DNA of 64,000 nt from Gigantopelta aegis (taxonomy: Eukaryota; Mollusca; Gastropoda; Neomphalida; Peltospiridae): NCBI RefSeq assembly GCF_016097555.1, contig NC_054712.1:41639562-41703561 (forward strand), in the 5' to 3' direction. Both the position numbers and the translations under genes were made by a program. Shown piece after piece: positions 10,720-21,738 of the stretch (its first letter is position 1; every line of letters begins with the position of its first letter). A model generated the notes under the pieces. The model did no database searches, was not told the origin of the DNA, and saw nothing but the letters and a program-made list of their open reading frames with translations.

Positions 10720-12345
10720 TATATATAAAAATACTGTTAGAGGTTTATTGTAAATGAAGCAAAAACAGTGTGTGAAAATTGTCCATCATAATTTAACCTT
10801 AATACCCAAACCACATTTACCGGTATATGCTATACATGTACGTAATTAATATGGGATATAATGCATGTTTATATTTCAGATATTAGCAAAATATGTGGGA
10901 TACACCACTTTAAGGAATGTGTAATGTACCAGTACTAGTACGGTATGTCATTGTGTTCATGTTATAATGTACAGGATAAATGTGACAAATTTAGGAAACA
11001 CTTGTGTCATTGTAATATGTAGGGAGAGGTCCTGATATAGGCTTTCGCCTGTCAATCGGTTCCACCAGCTACAGAGGTGGAATAAATATTGTTTAAATGT
11101 CTAAAGTCAAACTGCCATCACAGATCACGTCACTGTTCAGACTAAGGTTCTGATTTAATCATAGAGATCAGTAGTTTTGACAAATCAGTCTCGGAGAAAG
11201 CTATGGCAAACTATATTAATAGTTGTACTTAATCTGCATGCTCATCAGGATTATCAGGGTATATATATATATATTTATACCCACAACGATTCCATGTTGT
11301 TACTACTGGTATGTTACATGTGTATATGTTAATAATATTCTACCATGCATAACTTACATTAACATAATTATGGTTCAGTCAACCGATTCTGCACACTTCT
11401 TGTTTTTGTTCTGTTTGTTTTGTTTGGGGTTTTTTTTTTTTTGCATGGGGCAGATCTACATTCCATGAAACTTACTATTCCTCAATGTATGCTCTATTTA
11501 ATGGGAAAAGATTATACTCTTCCAAAAAAGTAGGGGAATCTGAAATATTAATGTTAATATCAACTATTAGACCTAACATACATTTTGACCACAGACATCC
11601 TAGTAAAGAACGTTCAGGTCTGTCTATCAATACACCAAAACACATTCCATAGTTTGCACATGCATCACGTAGTTGCCTCGTACATGTGCATGGGGTGTCA
11701 TTCTCGATTTTGACAATTTCCAGGAAGGTTGATTAATCACTGTGGAACATTATTTCTGTTAATCGTTTTCATTCTGTTGATCATACAGTTGTTATTGTTT
11801 TGTTTTTAGTCATTTTTATTGTTTGAATTTACGATTTACTGATTAAAAAAATGTCAACTTTCAAATTTCACTTCTGACACCCAATCATCCTTCAAGATCT
11901 TTGGTGGTCGTAAAACTTACAGTAATATTGAACTACCGGTTGTAATGTTTGCCCAATTAATTCACTATTATCATATAACCATTCCCCATAGCTAATATAC
12001 CTTACAATTTTGGCAATTGTAAATTCATATTACAGTTCCCCTACGTTTTTAAAGAGTATATATTTGTCTCATCTGGACAACATTGTATGGTTTGTTACTG
12101 TTCTGACATTGGCAGCTTTTTCATTCAGCTCAATCTTACATTTTTGCATTATCTCATTTGACCATAGACCAGTGATACCTGCTTTATGATTCCATTGATG
12201 GATGTTAATCACTTTGCAGGCTTTGAGAAAGTAAATTACAATTCTAATTAATTACATATATTAAATTAATCATGATTTTGCATCACAAATACATGTAATT
12301 GACTTTTTAAGTTTATAAAACATTTTAATTTAACATGCATTAAAA
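10720..12345. other. No gene seen
   Basis: AT-rich intergenic sequence with a short TA tract near 11261-11275. No exon, RNA gene or bounded repeat was recognised. Confidence 0.45.
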
Positions 12346-12354
12346 TATTCAAAG

Positions 12355-12385
12355 GTAAAGTTTGTTTTATTTAACAACGCCAGAG
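12355..12385 (-). mobile_element. 31-bp severely 5'-truncated SINE insertion with 9-bp target duplication
   Basis: The insert is the reverse complement of the last ~31 bases of tail 2 (AAGTTTGTTTTATTTAACAA, then CGCCAGAG). It is flanked by TATTCAAAG at 12346-12354 and 12386-12394. Confidence 0.75.
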
Positions 12386-12472
12386 TATTCAAAGATAGGC
12401 AGATCCAGGAAATATTGGGGATGAGAGTAGGGGGACGTGGACAAACTAGAGAAAAGATCAAACAATCTCCTG

Positions 12473-12499
12473 CCCCCCCCCCCCCCCCCCCCCCCCCCC
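12473..12499. repeat. Poly(C) tract, 27 bases
   Basis: Uninterrupted C run. Similar pure G/C runs occur at 16481-16508, 24964-25010, 31509-31535, 47816-47836, 59853-59873 and about 61427-61443. Confidence 0.95.
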
Positions 12500-12544
12500 G
12501 AAACAGCCTCTTAGAGGTGCTCTTAGAGGTGCAGTTGAGTGACA

Positions 12545-12815
12545 CTGGCCTCGGTGGTGTCATGGTCAAGTCATCGAACATAAGGCTGGTAGGTACTGGG
12601 TTCATAGCCCGGTACCGGCTCCCAACCAGAGTGGGTTTTAACGACTCAATGGGTAGGTGTAAGACCACTACACCCTTATCTCTCTCTCTCTCTCTCTCTA
12701 ACAACTAACCCACTATCCTGGACAGACAGCCCAGATAGTTGAGGTGTGTGCCCAGGACGACATGCTTGGACCTTAATTGGATATACATTTAAACGTGAAA
12801 ATAAGTTGAAGAAAG
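12545..12815 (+). mobile_element. Type-B SINE
   Basis: Head CTGGCCTCGGTGGTGTC with B-box-like GGTTCATAGCCC, an internal CT microsatellite near 12680-12699, body CTATCCTGGACAGACAGCCC, and a 3' end related to CTTAATTGGATATAAGC with a short internal insertion. Confidence 0.85.
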
Positions 12816-13383
12816 AGTGACACTATATAAGTTTATAGTAAGCTAGAGAGTTTAATCCACATAATTAAATTTTTATATATATATATACAAATAATCTACA
12901 TTCCAATATAAAATGTTCTACTCAGGTGGAGGATGTATTACATTATACTAAATGTATAACATTTGTCCGAGAGCTGTATCATCTCTATGGGCGACATGAA
13001 ATAAACATTTCTGAACTTTACTTTATGAATTTCTTACACAATACATGTACATGTAGGTAATGTAAATATCTCAAATGTATGTAAGTAACTGAACCATGTC
13101 TATAAAATTCATTTATGTTAATATATACTAGAATATGTTGTTAATATTCAAATTGTATGCATTTATATAACACCTGTTGTATATTTGAACCTTTTTTTTT
13201 ATTGTTGACATTTTAAATTTTGTGAACATTTTTATATAAATATATGTATATTATTAAGAATGGTTATTGTGTTACTTATATTTTTGAGAATGTTATTTTA
13301 GTAACATCCGTTTATGAAATAATTGAGGAAAACGTTTTTTTCTATCCCAGTGCTCCCTTTCCTTGAATTTCATCTATTTTTTC
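12816..13383. other. No gene seen
   Basis: Strongly AT-rich sequence without recognisable features. Confidence 0.5.
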
Positions 13384-13612
13384 CAGCCAGGACACCACGA
13401 CTGGTATATCAAAGGCCGTGGTATGTACTACCCTGTCTGTGGGATGGTGCATATAAAAGATCCCTTGCTGCTAATCGAAAAGAGTAGCCCATGAAGTGAT
13501 GACAGTGGGTTTTCTCTCTCAGTCTGTGTGGTCCTTAACCATATGTCTGATGCCATATAACCATAAAATAAAATCTGTTGAGTGCATCATTAAATAAAAC
13601 ATTTCTTTCTTT
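13384..13612 (+). mobile_element. Type-C SINE, 5'-truncated, tail 1
   Basis: Begins in the body (CCAGCCAGGACACCACGACT), continues with GCATATAAAAGATCCCTTGC and ends with tail 1 (GCATCATTAAATAAAACATT, then CTTT repeats). The tRNA-like head is missing. Confidence 0.85.
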
Positions 13613-13969
13613 CTTTTCTTTCAACTCATTTCTTCCTGATCTGACAACTCGTATCTGTCAGCTTCTTTCCCTGTCCACCTCCACATCCCAGTCCTTGTCT
13701 CTCCTACTGCAACAGGTGCCCCTCTCTTGTCACTATACATGCCACACACCTGCCATTTCTCATCCACTTTAGCTGTGGACTTATTCTGACCAGTTTGGAG
13801 TGTTTTGTGGTTACAAGGCAGTTGTAACCACCTACTACCGGTGGTCATTAGTTAATACTGTGCCAGCTTTATTAGCGGAAAAGGACGAGGATGCATGATG
13901 GGTAAAGGGTAGTACACACACTGTACTAATTGAGGGAACTGAATTATTGTTTAAGAATTGTGCGATAGG

Positions 13970-14572
13970 AAGGAAATGTTTTATTCAACGACGCACTCAA
14001 CACATTTCAGTTACGGCTATTTCTTACACACCCGTTGGTGAGAACACCATGCATTATTTTTGGTAACATGGGTTGTTAACACACGAATGTGTCTTAACAA
14101 TTTCATGACATACGACTGGCTGCTCCTAGGTGATGACCAGGTCACCAGTGCCAAGCAGCCAGTGAAAAGCAACATGGTGGAAATAGATTACATTGTGACG
14201 TATAGTTAACCTGACAATCATGTGTCTGTGATGTGTAAGTTCGCTACAAATGCAACGGCTGTAAATAACTTTTAGTCCAAAAAGATGTTAAAACCTGGTA
14301 TTTGCGGATATGTAAGAAATAGAATAATACATTCGTGTCCGTTAGATACCATTTATCTCACAACTCGTTGTTTAAAAACGTATCAAACTCGCTTTCGCTT
14401 GTTAGATACATTTTAAAACAACTCGTTGTGAGATAAATGGTATCTAACGGTCACGAATGTATTATTCTCTATATGGCATCAGACACATGGTTAAGTACCA
14501 CACAGATATTGAGAGGTGTAACCCACTGTCGCCACATTATGGGCAGCTATCTTCAATTAGCAACAAGGGATC
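13970..14572 (-). mobile_element. SINE (tail 1, reverse) split by a nested 450-bp element
   Basis: The tail-1 reverse complement (GGAAATGTTTTATTCAACGA) runs to 14020. The SINE resumes without a gap at about 14470 (ATATGGCATCAGACACATGG) and ends near 14572 (AGCAACAAGGGATCC). The piece between is the element described next. Confidence 0.75.
14021..14469. mobile_element. Nested element with a long terminal hairpin, inserted in a SINE
   Basis: It interrupts the SINE at CTAT/TATA, leaving TA or TAT on both sides. The right third is a near-perfect palindrome with arms about 14316-14377 and 14412-14472 (TTAGATACCATTTATCTCAC paired with GTGAGATAAATGGTATCTAA). A second short inverted pair (TATTTCTTACA near 14018 and TGTAAGAAATA near 14309) may mark an internal unit. 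Non-coding. Confidence 0.65.
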
Positions 14573-14739
14573 CTAGACCAACTGTGGGATTGTGTGATAC
14601 AGTTACAAGAAAAGGAATATTTTTTCAGTACTTAATTTTTCAGGGTCTATTGGGGAAAGAAAAGGAATGTTTTACAACACCACGTGAGGTTTTATCTTTA
14701 TTGTGTCTCTTGGTCTAGAGAATAAACTTTCTGGGGGGG

Positions 14740-15070
14740 GCGGGACGAAGCCCAGTGGTAAAGCACTTGCTTGATGCGCAGTCGGTTTAGGATCGATCCC
14801 CGTCGGTGGCCCCATTGGGCTATTTCTCGTTCTAGCCAGTTCTTCACGACTGGTGTAACAAAGGCTGTGGTATTTACTATCCTGTCTGTGGGATGGTGCA
14901 TATAAAAGATCCCTTGCTGCTAATCCCATGTGACGTCCCATGAAGTGGCGACAGCAGGTTTCATCTCTATATTATCTGTGTGGTCCATAACCATGTCCGA
15001 TGCCATAAACCATAAATAAATATGTGTTGAGTGCATTGTTAAACAAAACATTTCCTTCCTTCCTTCTTTC
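14740..15070 (+). mobile_element. Full-length type-C SINE, tail 1
   Basis: Head GGGACGAAGCCCAGTGGTAA with B-box-like GGATCGATCCCC, shared body GCATATAAAAGATCCCTTGC, and tail 1 (GTGCATTGTTAAACAAAACA, then CCTT repeats). Confidence 0.9.
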
Positions 15071-15438
15071 TGGGACGGATGTAGCCCAGTGTTAAAGCAC
15101 ATCTGGTCTAGGATTAATCCTCGCTGGCGGTGTCCTCAACTGGGGTGGGACGGTAGCTCAGTGGTGATGTGCAGTCAGTCTAGGATTGATCCTTGTCAGT
15201 AGGCCATTGGACCATTTCTCATTCAGACGAACTGCACCAAGACTGGTATATGAAAGGTTGTGGTATGTGCTATCCTGTCTTTGGGATGGTGCATATATAA
15301 GATCCCTTGCTGCTAATGGAAAAATGTAGCGGGTTTCCTCTCCAAGTCCAAATGTCAGAATTGCAAAATGTTTGACACAGTGATTAATAAATTACATGTA
15401 TTGTGCTCTAGTGGTGTCATTAAAAACAAAAAAGTTTT
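15071..15438 (+). mobile_element. Type-C SINE head fragment (to ~15145) followed by a type-C SINE with tail 2
   Basis: A 75-bp head fragment (GGGACGGATGTAGCCCAGTG) abuts a second head at 15148 (GGGACGGTAGCTCAGTGGTG). The second copy has the shared body and ends in tail 2 (GTGCTCTAGTGGTGTCATTA). With 14740-15070 this makes three SINE units in a row. Confidence 0.8.
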
Positions 15439-15774
15439 TCTATTTGTTTGGATCTACGACTAGTGTTCCATGTTTCACAACTCTCCCAGGCAGGCACCTC
15501 AGTTATCTGGACTCTCTGCCCTGGAATGAAGGTAATAAATTGGTTTGTCCAGTATTCAGGAAAGGGATGGAGGGAAGGGATGGTACCTAAAATTTGCAGG
15601 GTACAAGTACTTCGAAAATGTCTTGTAAACGATGATGAACCCGATTACTCTGGTAGTTCAAGACGATGACACGACTTGTGATTTTGGATGGCGGCCTAAA
15701 TAAATGGATGACGGATATTACTATCGCTGCCAATGGATGGCGGGCGTATTCGAAATTAGTGTTTAAGACTTGAT

Positions 15775-15950
15775 AAAATGGATCTACATACAACTGTCAC
15801 TTAGGCCCAACAGGGGGGAACAAAAGGATAAAATGGATCATCATACAACTGTCACTTAGGCCCAACAAGGGGGAACAAAAGGATGAAATGGATCATCATA
15901 CAACTGTCACTTAGGCCCAACAGGGGGGGGGAACAAAAGGATAAACACAA
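15775..15950. repeat. ~61-bp tandem repeat, 3 units
   Basis: Unit contains ATACAACTGTCACTTAGGCC and a G-run followed by GAACAAAAGGAT. The units differ at only a few positions. Confidence 0.9.
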
Positions 15951-17679
15951 AATGTGAATAATAGTCTTTTATTGTGATACATGTAAAACTATTAACCTGA
16001 AAACAAGTTGTAAGTGATTTCTGTATATACTACAATTCAAATATTATACATTCTTTCACACAGTCTTCTCTTTGTTTTTTTTACCGGTAATTATTCGACC
16101 ATCTAAATTAAATATCTCAGAATCAAAGATAATAACAATGATACAATGGAAGGTCAAAAGAAAAATGATTTTTACAGTTCTTTCTCAGAGGGGACAGACC
16201 AATTTTAATGTTTAATAATTTGGCAATCACGGTTTGCCAAACTACTAGTCATATTTAGACATGTGCCGTTGGTAGCTTCAATAGATGTTGTGAATTCTTT
16301 TGGTGGATTTTTCTTATAAAACAAAACATCTGTACAATTGCTCAGAGGTGGATCTAGGGGGAGGGGGCCCAGGGGCCCCCTAAATTTTGTGACAGTTATA
16401 ATTTTATCATATATTAATTTTCATTTTTTCTACGATCCCCTCTAAACCTCCCCCAGTTCTATTGGCATTCCACCTCATGTCCCCCCCCCCCCCCCCCCCC
16501 CCCCCCCCACCCACCACTAATGGATTTTCTGGATCAGCCACTGCTGCTGGTCACAGGTGTACAGATACAAACCAAATGTTTACTCTTCAACAACAGCCAA
16601 TAGTATAGTGATGAGTAGAATCTGTCACAATGCACATTATGACTCAAAATGCACCAAAGTTATGCTATGAGCAGCACTTTTTCTATACAGCATACTTAAA
16701 CAGTTACATCGTGCAGTTCTCAAATACACATAATAAAACTCAACTCTGGTTTTAATGTATAAGGGTAGCCCATAATATTAATACACGGTAGGTATGGTTA
16801 TACATGTGCGTAGTATTGATAAAATAAACTATACATTAAAATTTAGTCATATACCCCTAGTTACTTTAATTCAGACCCATCCTTTTAGAAAAACAATAAA
16901 AATGCTGAAAGCCAATGGAAAAAAAGAAGTTACATCTGAAAATTGTGCGTGTTGCTTGTACAAATCTTGATTTGCACACCCATTTTGTGGTCTGCATTAA
17001 ATGTAGGACATCATTTAAACGTCACAATGGGTTACACATAACCCATAAATGGTTTAGGCCAGTTTACAATCCCCCCTCTTACCCGGAGGCCCCAGCTTGG
17101 TGTTAGTAGGGTTTCCTTCAACAGCAGATTATGCCGGGACGTGAGACATTGGTGTGAAGAGCAGAGTTCAAAATTGACAGTTAAAAAGAAAGCAATTGTG
17201 ATTCAAAGTACACAATATGCTTTCTGACATCAGCTTTCAAGCTTTTTGCGCATTATACACATTACAGCTATAGAGTTCCTATCACTACCCGTGTTTTACA
17301 ATGGCTTCTCAAGTTCAAGCTTCTGCTTCAAGATTAAAATGGCTTCTCTTTTCACAATGTGTGCTACAGTTGTGGTACAATGCTTTCAACACTGGAGTCC
17401 ATAATGAAGTTTAGTAAAGTCTCACACACACATACAAACCGTTTATTGCTCAGGTCTTGGGGTCTCGATTTTAACCTTTACAAGTATGGGCTGTACTCAG
17501 TGTGCCATATCGTAGGACACTTGAATCACTCTGAAGGTGATCCGTAAGCAGGACATCCAAAAGCTACGTCATGCTAACTTCATGATCAGTCACCTGCCAT
17601 ACACAAAATCTCGCCATGCAGCTACATGTACATCATGGTTATACAAAGTCTGTTGGTGTTTTTAGGTGCACTGAATACA
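15951..17679. other. No gene seen; contains a 28-base poly(C) tract
   Basis: Poly(C) at 16481-16508. A short open frame at 16915-17106 (63 codons) has Cys and His residues but no recognisable domain or splice context. Confidence 0.45.
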
Positions 17680-17789
17680 GGCCTCATGCTTATAAATCTT
17701 AAAGTCTAGACTTTAACGTCATTCAAATAGCATTACGTTAAAGTCTGGACTTTATTAAAGTGTAGACTAAGTTTTGTAAGCATGGGCCC
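17680..17789. mobile_element. Palindromic MITE with GGGCCC-type end
   Basis: Imperfect hairpin of ~110 bp: CTCATGCTTATAAATC at the left pairs with TTTTGTAAGCATGGGCCC at the right. Internal TTAAAGTCTAGACTTTAA is self-complementary. Confidence 0.6.
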
Positions 17790-18117
17790 TGGTTAACAAA
17801 GAATAAAGATTCCCTGAAGTTTTTTCTCAGGAAATCTATTTTGCTACATGTATTTTGAAACAAAATGTGAAACATACTAATATGCTAAAAATATCAACAT
17901 ATCATGGTATTATAAGACGACAAACGACAAGGCAAACAAATACAAATTTATTATACTTCAGTTTAGCTTAAGGCTCAAACAAAATAATTATGCAGATTTT
18001 AAACTGTACTTGTACATTACTGAACATGTGGAGCATTTAACATATTCAGTATTAGACTTATATTTGACGAGTACACAACTTCTGATACATTTGTACATTA
18101 CAATAAACAACTGAACT

Positions 18118-18235
18118 TTCCTGTCCTGGACGGAGGAGCCAGCCAAAGCTGACATATGTGCCCAGGACAGGCGTGCGCTACAACAGCTTGCTCTGAATGT
18201 GCACGATAATTCTCTTGAATAGAATAGAATGAACT
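18118..18235 (+). mobile_element. Fragment of a SINE related to type B
   Basis: It contains CCTGTCCTGGACGGAGGAGC, TGTGCCCAGGACAG and a 3' part CTACAACAGCTTGCTCTGAA. A shorter piece of the same 3' part is at about 7089-7135. Confidence 0.5.
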
Positions 18236-18959
18236 GAACTTGCAACAATTTAGTTGACAAAACTAGAAAATGTATTGGTTCTTACGAGGAAGCATCCATA
18301 AGTATGTACATCACAAGGGGGATGAGGGGAGAATTCTGACATGGTATACAAAAAAGGTGTACACTGGGTGAATGGGTTTTTCTGACAGTACCTGTATGTA
18401 ATATACTCCCATAAAAATGTGCCAGTGTTATAAAATAAGGCCTAAAGTAGGATAACAGGTGTTTAAAAATTTTTATTAACAAATTAGAGTTGTTAAACCC
18501 AGTACATCTTAAAATTTCAAGAATTAAAATGTACAATTTTCCAGGTTTTAACATTCCTCAATCTACTTTTCAGTGTGGAGGATCTATGTCTTCCGTTTAC
18601 ACTGTTGGGGGAGGGAGCAGTGATGACTTATATGGAGGCAGAGGGGTCAAAACAAATGCCTGATTTTCAGCGCATGTACTTTATTATCGGCACACAAAGT
18701 ATTTGAGAAGACTGGCTGTCTCGATCCCGATTGTCCTGCGTTTATGCTCAAAAGGCCGTGTAGGCATATACTGCTACAGTACGCAAACCAACAACAAAAT
18801 CATCAGGGCAAAGGTGGTTCGCTGGCTGATTTCCAGCCCATTACACTGACTGCCAGAGTAACCCGAATAATGTGTAGTCCAGGTAGTTGGAAGAACAAGT
18901 CCTTAGACAACTGCACTGACAGCCAGTTCATTTTAATTTACTATTTGTGTCTACATGTA
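18236..18959. other. No gene seen
   Basis: Unique sequence downstream of the cytochrome b5 stop codon on the - strand. It could in principle hold 3' UTR, but I cannot place a poly(A) signal with confidence. Confidence 0.35.
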
Positions 18960-19160
18960 TATCCAGTTCAAGCATGCTTTCCTGGACACCCACACCTTAG
19001 CTATCTGGGCTGTAAGACAAGGACAGTGGGTAAATGATTAGTGAGAGAAGTCTTCTGTAGTGGCCTCATAACTACCCCCATTAAAACTTGAGTTGGAGCG
19101 AACCCAGTACCTACCAGCCTCAGGTCTGATGGCTTAACCACTATACTGCAGAGACCGTTT
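18960..19160 (-). mobile_element. Type-B SINE, reverse, diverged and 3'-truncated
   Basis: Reverse complement of type-B segments: TTCAAGCATGC, CTATCTGGGCTG, ACCCAGTACCTACCAGCCT, TGATGGCTTAACCACTA. Confidence 0.7.
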
Positions 19161-19202
19161 TGGTGAATTCTCTGGGTAATTATTCTAGTAAACCAACCAT
19201 GG

Positions 19203-19345
19203 GTTACTAGTTGATTTTACAGTTGGTTCACGGTCTGTAGCTACTAAAACATTACAGAGACTGGCCTAAACCAACTACTGGTTACTAGTTGATTTTACAG
19301 TTGGTTCACGAACTGTAGCTAGTAAAACATTACAGAGACTGGTTT
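19203..19345. repeat. ~72-bp tandem duplication
   Basis: GGTTACTAGTTGATTTTACA, AGTTGGTTCACG and AAAACATTACAGAGACTGG occur twice in the same order, with flanking GGGTAATTATTCTAGTAAA at both sides. Confidence 0.8.
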
Positions 19346-19619
19346 GGTGCATTCAGCTGGGTAATTATTCTAGTAAAATAGTAAAACAACTGTTGGAGAG
19401 AAGCATCAAGGAAAACAGGTATCAAATCATAACACAACTGTGAACGTGAATGATTTGATTTTATGAAAACCCAGTAGCCAAGCACAAATATTTTAGAATG
19501 TAACTGCATATAAAGACCGATATAAAAATATGGTATCAGACTTTTCTTTTTCAGGGCAGCAACCATAATTTAATTCCACGAGTATGAAATAGTTTTCGGT
19601 TTCCAAAACAAAAATCTGA

Positions 19620-19745
19620 GATACTAAATAAATAAAAATATGCAGTATTTAGTTAATTGAATACTAAATAAATAAAAATATGCAGTTATTAGTTAATTGA
19701 ATACTAAATAAATACAAATGTGCAGTATTTAGTTAATCAGTTGCT
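19620..19745. repeat. 40-bp AT-rich tandem repeat, 3 units
   Basis: Unit: ATACTAAATAAATA, AAAATATGCAGT, then TTTAGTTAATTGA with small changes. Confidence 0.85.
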
Positions 19746-21647
19746 AAATATATAAACAATCCCAGTCTTCGACACTGTGTTGAGATTAGATATAAACATG
19801 AGTGATTGATAATGTTAAAATGTTGGGTGTTTTATTTTTACTCTACACAACTCACAGAATTACTGGTAATAAATTTTATAATGCCCAAAAATGAAATGTA
19901 TTACTAAGTTTATATGAGGGTACAAATAAAATATGCTACAAATTATACAAATAAATGCAATTATTCTAACAAAATCTGGTATTTGATTAATGGATAAAGT
20001 GTAGTAATAAGATAATGTAATATATAACAACATTCTGATGATACAAGCCTTACAATGTCGTTCACTAAAAAGTAACCAAAAGTATTTCAAGATGGTGGAC
20101 TCTATTCTAAACTGGATTATTAAAGGGGGAGGATGGCGGGACTGTCAAAATGCACTGGTATACACAGATGGATTATGCCAATTTCACCCAAGCTATTACC
20201 ACTAAAAGGCTCTGTGTTGGTACCAGTGAAATCGGAATCACACAGATGCCGGTTGTAATGATGGAAAAGCTAAATGACCAATTTGCAAGGTTTTAGGTTG
20301 CAAGTTTAGGGCCAACAATGGACAAAAATTAAAGTCTTAAGAAATCTGGTTACTGTGAGACACACATTTAGGGTAGGGCTAAAATTAGGATTTCCAGAGA
20401 AAATCACATGATGTTCATATCCATAAATTGCTAGCAATATTGTGAGACTACCTGTAACACTACAATGGTTAAAATATTACGGCATTATTTGTACTTTTCT
20501 AAAACAGGTATACCTTTCTGATTAATAAATATAAAAATTAAAATAACAAAAAGTAGGGAAATAATTTCATATTTATAATAATAATAATAATGATAATAAT
20601 AATAACTACTTTTAATGAACCCAGAGAAAACCATTACCTATTTTTTGACATGATTTAAAGTTGAATTAGATAAATGCACTTTATAACGAAACTTAAAAAA
20701 AAAATACTGGGTTTCTGCCACAGGGTAAAATGGGTATGGCCCCATACCCAACATTTTTTGCAGATTCATCTTTTTAAGTTAACTGTTTGATAAAATTAAT
20801 GACTCTTATCATTACTGTATGATTTTCTTAACCCTAACCATAAACGTAACCCATTTTCTTTCTAACCTCCGGTCTACTGCGGTTGCATTCAGCACACACA
20901 TTGTAATTATTCAATTCTATAGCGCCATACCCAAAAACAAATTTCTGCCAGAAACCCTGTTTGAACTTAACTACTTGTACTTATTTTTAAAAAACATGCT
21001 AAATTGGCAACAATGATTTGTCCAGCTAAAATACAAAGACATGGAAAAGAAACAGACCGTGTTATTTTGTCACATTCTGCCAGAATTCATTTGGATTCCT
21101 GCAACTTTCTATAATAATATGAGAATCCAATTTTTTTCTCATATATTTTTGACACCATACCAAGTGACTAATCAATTAATAATAGAAATAGAATTCATAA
21201 TTTTTTCTTTCTAGGGAATATTATGGCAATTGCAGTCTTGGGTTCCTTTTGAACAGGCCCTGCGACAGCAACACATCTGCACATAACAGAAACAAAGAAA
21301 TCTGGTTGAACCCGAATAGAAAAACTGCTACATTATTCATTTACACTTTCTCAAAATCTACCGTCTCTTAAGATGAAATCGTCTATTGATTTATATACAA
21401 AATATTCCCCTACCTAACTACCTCAAACATCCTGCTCAATACTGGCAGAGATAGTTGCTAGATATGGCCGTAGTCTTTTCTAAAATGTAGAATGTCCCTC
21501 GAAGCACTGAACCTAGCATTCAGTGACTGGCACTAACGTTATTTTTGGTCCATTTTTCGTGGATTTGCCGTCCGATAGGCAGCCGCACACAACATTATTT
21601 TATCACATTGTCTTGTTTGTCTGTGTGTTTCTCGTCCTGTCTGCATG
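19746..21647. other. No gene seen; includes (TAA)n near 20575-20605
   Basis: AT-rich sequence downstream of the cytochrome b5 stop codon on the - strand; part of it is probably that gene's 3' UTR. No poly(A) site can be fixed from sequence alone. Confidence 0.4.
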
Positions 21648-21738
21648 CTAGTTCGCTGCCGGGGCTATCACAAATCTGTAAAGGAGAGCGGCAGCTATAG
21701 CAATTCCCAGCGGCAGAAGCCAGCTACTCCACCCTCCA
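21648..21738 (-). CDS. CYB5A: Cytochrome b5 exon 5 (membrane anchor and stop)
   Basis: Acceptor CTCTTGTAG before 21738. Completes Asn, then [29 protein letters not shown] and a TAG stop at 21648-21650. A single hydrophobic helix close to the C-terminus is characteristic of microsomal and outer-mitochondrial b5. Confidence 0.9.
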
